A stretch of DNA of 15,774 bases, from NCBI GenBank assembly GCA_013375385.1, contig JABXJY010000034.1, positions 1 through 15,774 on the forward strand, in the 5' to 3' direction. Under the pieces are notes generated by a model. It saw only the letters and a program-made list of their open reading frames with translations. It did no database searches and was not told where the DNA came from. Positions 13,667 through 15,774 of the stretch are shown here, piece by piece. The DNA comes from Desulfobacterales bacterium. Lineage in GTDB: Bacteria; Desulfobacterota; DSM-4660; Desulfatiglandales; B25-G16. The number at the start of each line of letters is the position of its first letter. Positions within the stretch are counted from its first letter, which is position 1. The position numbers and the translations under genes were made by a program.

Positions 13667-13695
13667 CACCCCTCCTTGCCAGGCAAGGAGGGGTG
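13667..13695. promoter_or_regulatory. Strong perfect hairpin between receptor and permease genes
   Basis: CACCCCTCCTTGCC and its exact complement GGCAAGGAGGGGTG flank a single base, so the folded stem is about 13 bp. No T-run follows, so it is not a standard terminator. In this position (after the receptor, before the permeases) such hairpins commonly protect the receptor mRNA end and lower permease expression. That role is inferred from position. It may instead be a short interspersed palindrome. Confidence 0.55.
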
Positions 13696-13720
13696 GAAAC
13701 GATCAATCTAGTAAGGCTAT

Positions 13721-14590
13721 ATGATAGCAGACATAGTCATAAGCGGTCTGATTAATGGGAGTGTTTACGCCCTTCTGGCCATCGGGTTTTCTCTGATCTT
13801 CGGTGCAGCCCGCATCGTCAACCTTGCCCATACCGCCTTTTACATGGTCGCCTCTTATTGCATCTATTTTGCCACTCATAAGATGGGCGTTCATCCTGTT
13901 CTGGCCATGCTGGTGGCCATCGTCCTGGTCACCTTGATCGGACTGGTCTGCTATCAACTGTTCATCAACCCAATCCGCGAGCACGAGGCCGCGGTTCTCA
14001 TCGCCACCATAGCCGTGGCCATGGCCATGCAGGAGATCATGCTCCTCATCTTCACCGGAGACTACCTGAGCGTGCCGGCCCTGGTTATGGGATACCTGAG
14101 GATTATAGGGGTGAAGATTGCCTACCAACAACTGTTGACCTTTGGCGTGGCCCTCCTAATCCTGGCCGGGGTTTGGGCAGTATTGATGAAGACCAGGCTG
14201 GGGTTGGCCGTTCGGTCCACGGCCCAGGATAGGGAAGTGGCCAATCTTATGGGCATGAATGAGAGCCGGGTAGCCATGATAACCATGGCTATTTCCGTCG
14301 GCCTGGCCGCCTTTGCCGGTGCGGTGGTGGTTCCCCTTAAGGTTGTTGATCCTCATATGTGGATGCACCCCCTGATCATGATGATGGCTGTTGTGGTCCT
14401 GGGAGGGCTGGGCAGCCTCAAGGGAAGTTTTGTCGGGTCCTATATCCTGGGACTTGCCGAGTCACTCGTGGTATTTTTGATACCCATGGGGGCTTTTTTG
14501 AAGGGTTCCGTGGCACTGTCCATCATGATCGCTGTGCTTCTTATCAGGCCGGAAGGCCTCTTCGGCATTGCCTTTGAGGAAGAGAGATAG
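13721..14590 (+). CDS. livH: ABC transporter permease LivH, importer 2
   Basis: The 289-residue inner-membrane permease begins ISGLINGSVYALLAIGFSLI, followed by FGAARIVNLAHTAFYMVASY, the canonical LivH opening, with about eight membrane segments. The ATPase-contact loop reads TRLGLAVRSTAQDREVANLMG, followed by GGLGSLKGSFVGSYILG and LLIRPEGLFG. The ribosome site is modest (TAAGG, about 5 bases before the ATG), consistent with lower expression than the receptor. livM2 starts 2 bases after the stop. It is closer to textbook LivH than the copy in importer 1. Confidence 0.92.
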   Translation: MIADIVISGLINGSVYALLAIGFSLIFGAARIVNLAHTAFYMVASYCIYFATHKMGVHPVLAMLVAIVLVTLIGLVCYQLFINPIREHEAAVLIATIAVAMAMQEIMLLIFTGDYLSVPALVMGYLRIIGVKIAYQQLLTFGVALLILAGVWAVLMKTRLGLAVRSTAQDREVANLMGMNESRVAMITMAISVGLAAFAGAVVVPLKVVDPHMWMHPLIMMMAVVVLGGLGSLKGSFVGSYILGLAESLVVFLIPMGAFLKGSVALSIMIAVLLIRPEGLFGIAFEEER

Positions 14591-14592
14591 GC

Positions 14593-15633
14593 ATGGGTAT
14601 GCTTAGCTTCTATCTGAGAAAGCTTATTATCATTTTTAAAGGGGAAGTTCTTGTCCTCCCCAGCCGGGTTGTTGTTTTCCTTTTCTTTCTGGTTCTGCTC
14701 TTCTTGCCCGTTGTTACCCAGGATCCTTACCTGCTTCGCATCCTGATATTGACCAGCATCTTTGCTATTCTGGCCGCCAGTTGGGATCTCCTGTCCGGTT
14801 TTACCGGGCAGATGAATTTTGGGCACGCCCTCTTCTTTGGCGTGGGAGCTTACTCTTCCGCCCTTTTGAATCTGCACGTCCACATACCTCCCTGGGGCAG
14901 CATACCCATAGGGGCCTTGGCCGCGGTTCTGGCCGGGCTGATTATCGGCATTCCCTGCCTCAGGCTCAAGGGCACCTATCTGGCCCTGACCACGTTGGCC
15001 TTCCCGATTATCCTCATGGGTGTTGTCTTTGCAATCCCCGACATCACGGGGGGCGAGTTGGGAGTATCCGGCCTGGATCGCCTTTCCAGGTCTCGCCTCA
15101 CTGATTACTATGTTAGTGTGGTGCTCATGCTGGGTCTGTGCACAGTCATGTGGAAGATAACTGACTCGAACACCGGGATTATTTTCCACGCCATCAGGGA
15201 AGATGAGGTGGCTGTGAGGACCGCGGGCATCAATACTACCCGTTACAAGCTTCTGGCCTTTAGCCTCAGTGGTTTTTTTGCCGGGATATCCGGGGGGCTC
15301 TATGCACATTTTATGAGGATTGCCGGGCCCTCTACCCTGGAAGTCTCAATGTCTTTCACGGTTGTAATCTGGGCGGTATTCGGGGGGATAGTCACCATAT
15401 ATGGTCCCATCGGGGCGGTCTTTATCCTCTTTCCCCTGTTGGAGTTCTTCCGCTTCTGGCCCGAGTTTCGCATGCTAATGTTTGCGGTTGTCATTCTGTT
15501 GATCCTTCTCTACATGCCGGATGGCCTTCTGCCGTGGGTACGAGATAAGATCGAAAAAGAGTGCCCCAGGTGCAAGATCAGAAACGTGGCCACCCGTAAG
15601 ACCTGCCGGGTTTGTACAGCGGAATTGGATTAA
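14593..15633 (+). CDS. livM: ABC transporter permease LivM, importer 2, with a zinc-ribbon-like C-terminal tail
   Basis: The 346-residue permease has LSGFTGQMNFGHALFFGVGAY (the canonical LivM motif) after two membrane segments, IPCLRLKGTYLALTTLAF, the loop AIREDEVAVRTAGINTTRYK, then SGFFAGISGGLYAHFM and the closing LYMPDGLLPWVRDKI. After the last membrane segment comes a short tail with four cysteines, Cys324-x2-Cys327-x10-Cys338-x2-Cys341 (ECPRC...TCRVCTAELD), the pattern of a small zinc ribbon. By the usual LivM topology this tail lies in the cytoplasm. LivM proteins normally end near PDGL, so the tail is an addition. No livG or livF of importer 2 is in the window; they may follow the ligase gene. 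Confidence 0.92.
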   Translation: MGMLSFYLRKLIIIFKGEVLVLPSRVVVFLFFLVLLFLPVVTQDPYLLRILILTSIFAILAASWDLLSGFTGQMNFGHALFFGVGAYSSALLNLHVHIPPWGSIPIGALAAVLAGLIIGIPCLRLKGTYLALTTLAFPIILMGVVFAIPDITGGELGVSGLDRLSRSRLTDYYVSVVLMLGLCTVMWKITDSNTGIIFHAIREDEVAVRTAGINTTRYKLLAFSLSGFFAGISGGLYAHFMRIAGPSTLEVSMSFTVVIWAVFGGIVTIYGPIGAVFILFPLLEFFRFWPEFRMLMFAVVILLILLYMPDGLLPWVRDKIEKECPRCKIRNVATRKTCRVCTAELD

Positions 15634-15657
15634 TGGTGTTGTAAGTTGATAGTTGTC

Positions 15658-15692
15658 CATTGGATGAGCCTCAAGAATGAGGAAGCTCCAAT
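15658..15692 (+). promoter_or_regulatory. Imperfect hairpin between livM2 and the ligase gene
   Basis: TTGGA and CTCA in the left arm can pair with TGAG and TCCAA in the right arm around AGAA, with small bulges. It stands between two co-directional genes 79 bases apart. No T-run follows. A role in mRNA processing is possible but not shown. Confidence 0.25.
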
Positions 15693-15712
15693 TTAAGCTG
15701 CGAGGATAGAAT

Positions 15713-15774
15713 ATGGATGCAAAGGCATTATACATGGAGAAACCCTGGCTGAAGTATTACCCGGAGGGTGTTCC
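15713..15774 (+). CDS. AMP-forming acyl-CoA ligase, N-terminal fragment (runs off window)
   Basis: Only the first 20 codons are present: MDAKALYMEKPWLKYYPEGV. The KPWLKYYPEGVP-type opening is typical of long-chain fatty acid-CoA ligase (AMP-binding) proteins encoded inside Liv-type transporter clusters. The ATP- and AMP-binding motifs would lie outside the window. GAGGA lies 6-7 bases before this ATG and supports it over the internal Met8. The enzyme would activate an imported acid to its CoA ester with ATP, an alternative to the CoA-transferases of the first operon. The call rests on a short fragment. Confidence 0.6.
   Translation, partial: MDAKALYMEKPWLKYYPEGV

Noticed and set aside
14440..15309. 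289-codon open frame on the minus strand
   Set aside because: It lies entirely opposite livH2/livM2, its translation is rich in Gly, Gln and Pro without family motifs, and it has no ribosome site. It is a shadow of the permease genes.
1..15774. CRISPR array, tRNA or rRNA genes, intact transposase or integrase
   Set aside because: None was seen on either strand. The repeats present are inverted or long direct copies, not short regular spaced repeats.

Overview
The window looks like a chromosomal catabolic region of an anaerobic, mesophilic bacterium, most likely from the Desulfobacterota (former Deltaproteobacteria). This is an inference from gene content and style: paired branched-chain-amino-acid-type (Liv/HAAT) ABC importers mixed with acyl-CoA dehydrogenases, family III CoA-transferases and an acyl-CoA ligase, plus palindromic repeats built on the core GTCATTGCGAGGAGCGAAGC. 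No marker gene fixes the taxon, and no tRNA, rRNA, CRISPR array or intact transposase gene was seen.

Layout. (1) Bases 1-3386, minus-strand module: two acyl-CoA dehydrogenases (2833->1634, then 1551->433) behind a good sigma70-type promoter (2890-2918). Downstream lie a 125-bp palindromic mobile element (309-433) and a decayed 3' end of a CoA-transferase gene (about 148-305). The module is bracketed by near-identical inverted repeats (1-114 and 3271-3386). (2) 3387-3831: an intergenic stretch with a 143-bp MITE-like element that has an 8-bp target duplication, then a leader with hairpins. (3) 3832-11651, plus-strand operon: substrate-binding protein 1, a terminator, livH1, livM1, livG, livF and two overlapping family III CoA-transferase genes. 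(4) 11628-12054: a truncated second copy of the substrate-binding-protein-1 unit (leader, ribosome site, last 79 codons, terminator). (5) 12194-15633: a second importer (promoter, substrate-binding protein 2, livH2, livM2), then the start of an AMP-forming acyl-CoA ligase (15713 to the window end).

How the genes could work together (inference): the importers bring in organic acids or other small carboxylates. The CoA-transferase pair or the ligase turns them into CoA thioesters, and the dehydrogenase pair starts beta-oxidation. Both enzyme pairs look like heteromers with one catalytic and one non-catalytic subunit: the dehydrogenase of 1634-2833 keeps a Glu at the isovaleryl-CoA-dehydrogenase-type position and its partner does not; the CoA-transferase of 8932-10293 keeps the expected Asp and its partner does not. 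The substrate cannot be read from the sequence.

Structure beyond the genes: a footprint of a roughly 7.9-kb tandem duplication; a 30-bp promoter block shared by the dehydrogenase module and the second importer, 9.3 kb apart and on opposite strands; a zinc-ribbon-like tail on the second LivM; and a CoA-transferase relic beside the dehydrogenases, suggesting that the two modules were once arranged differently.
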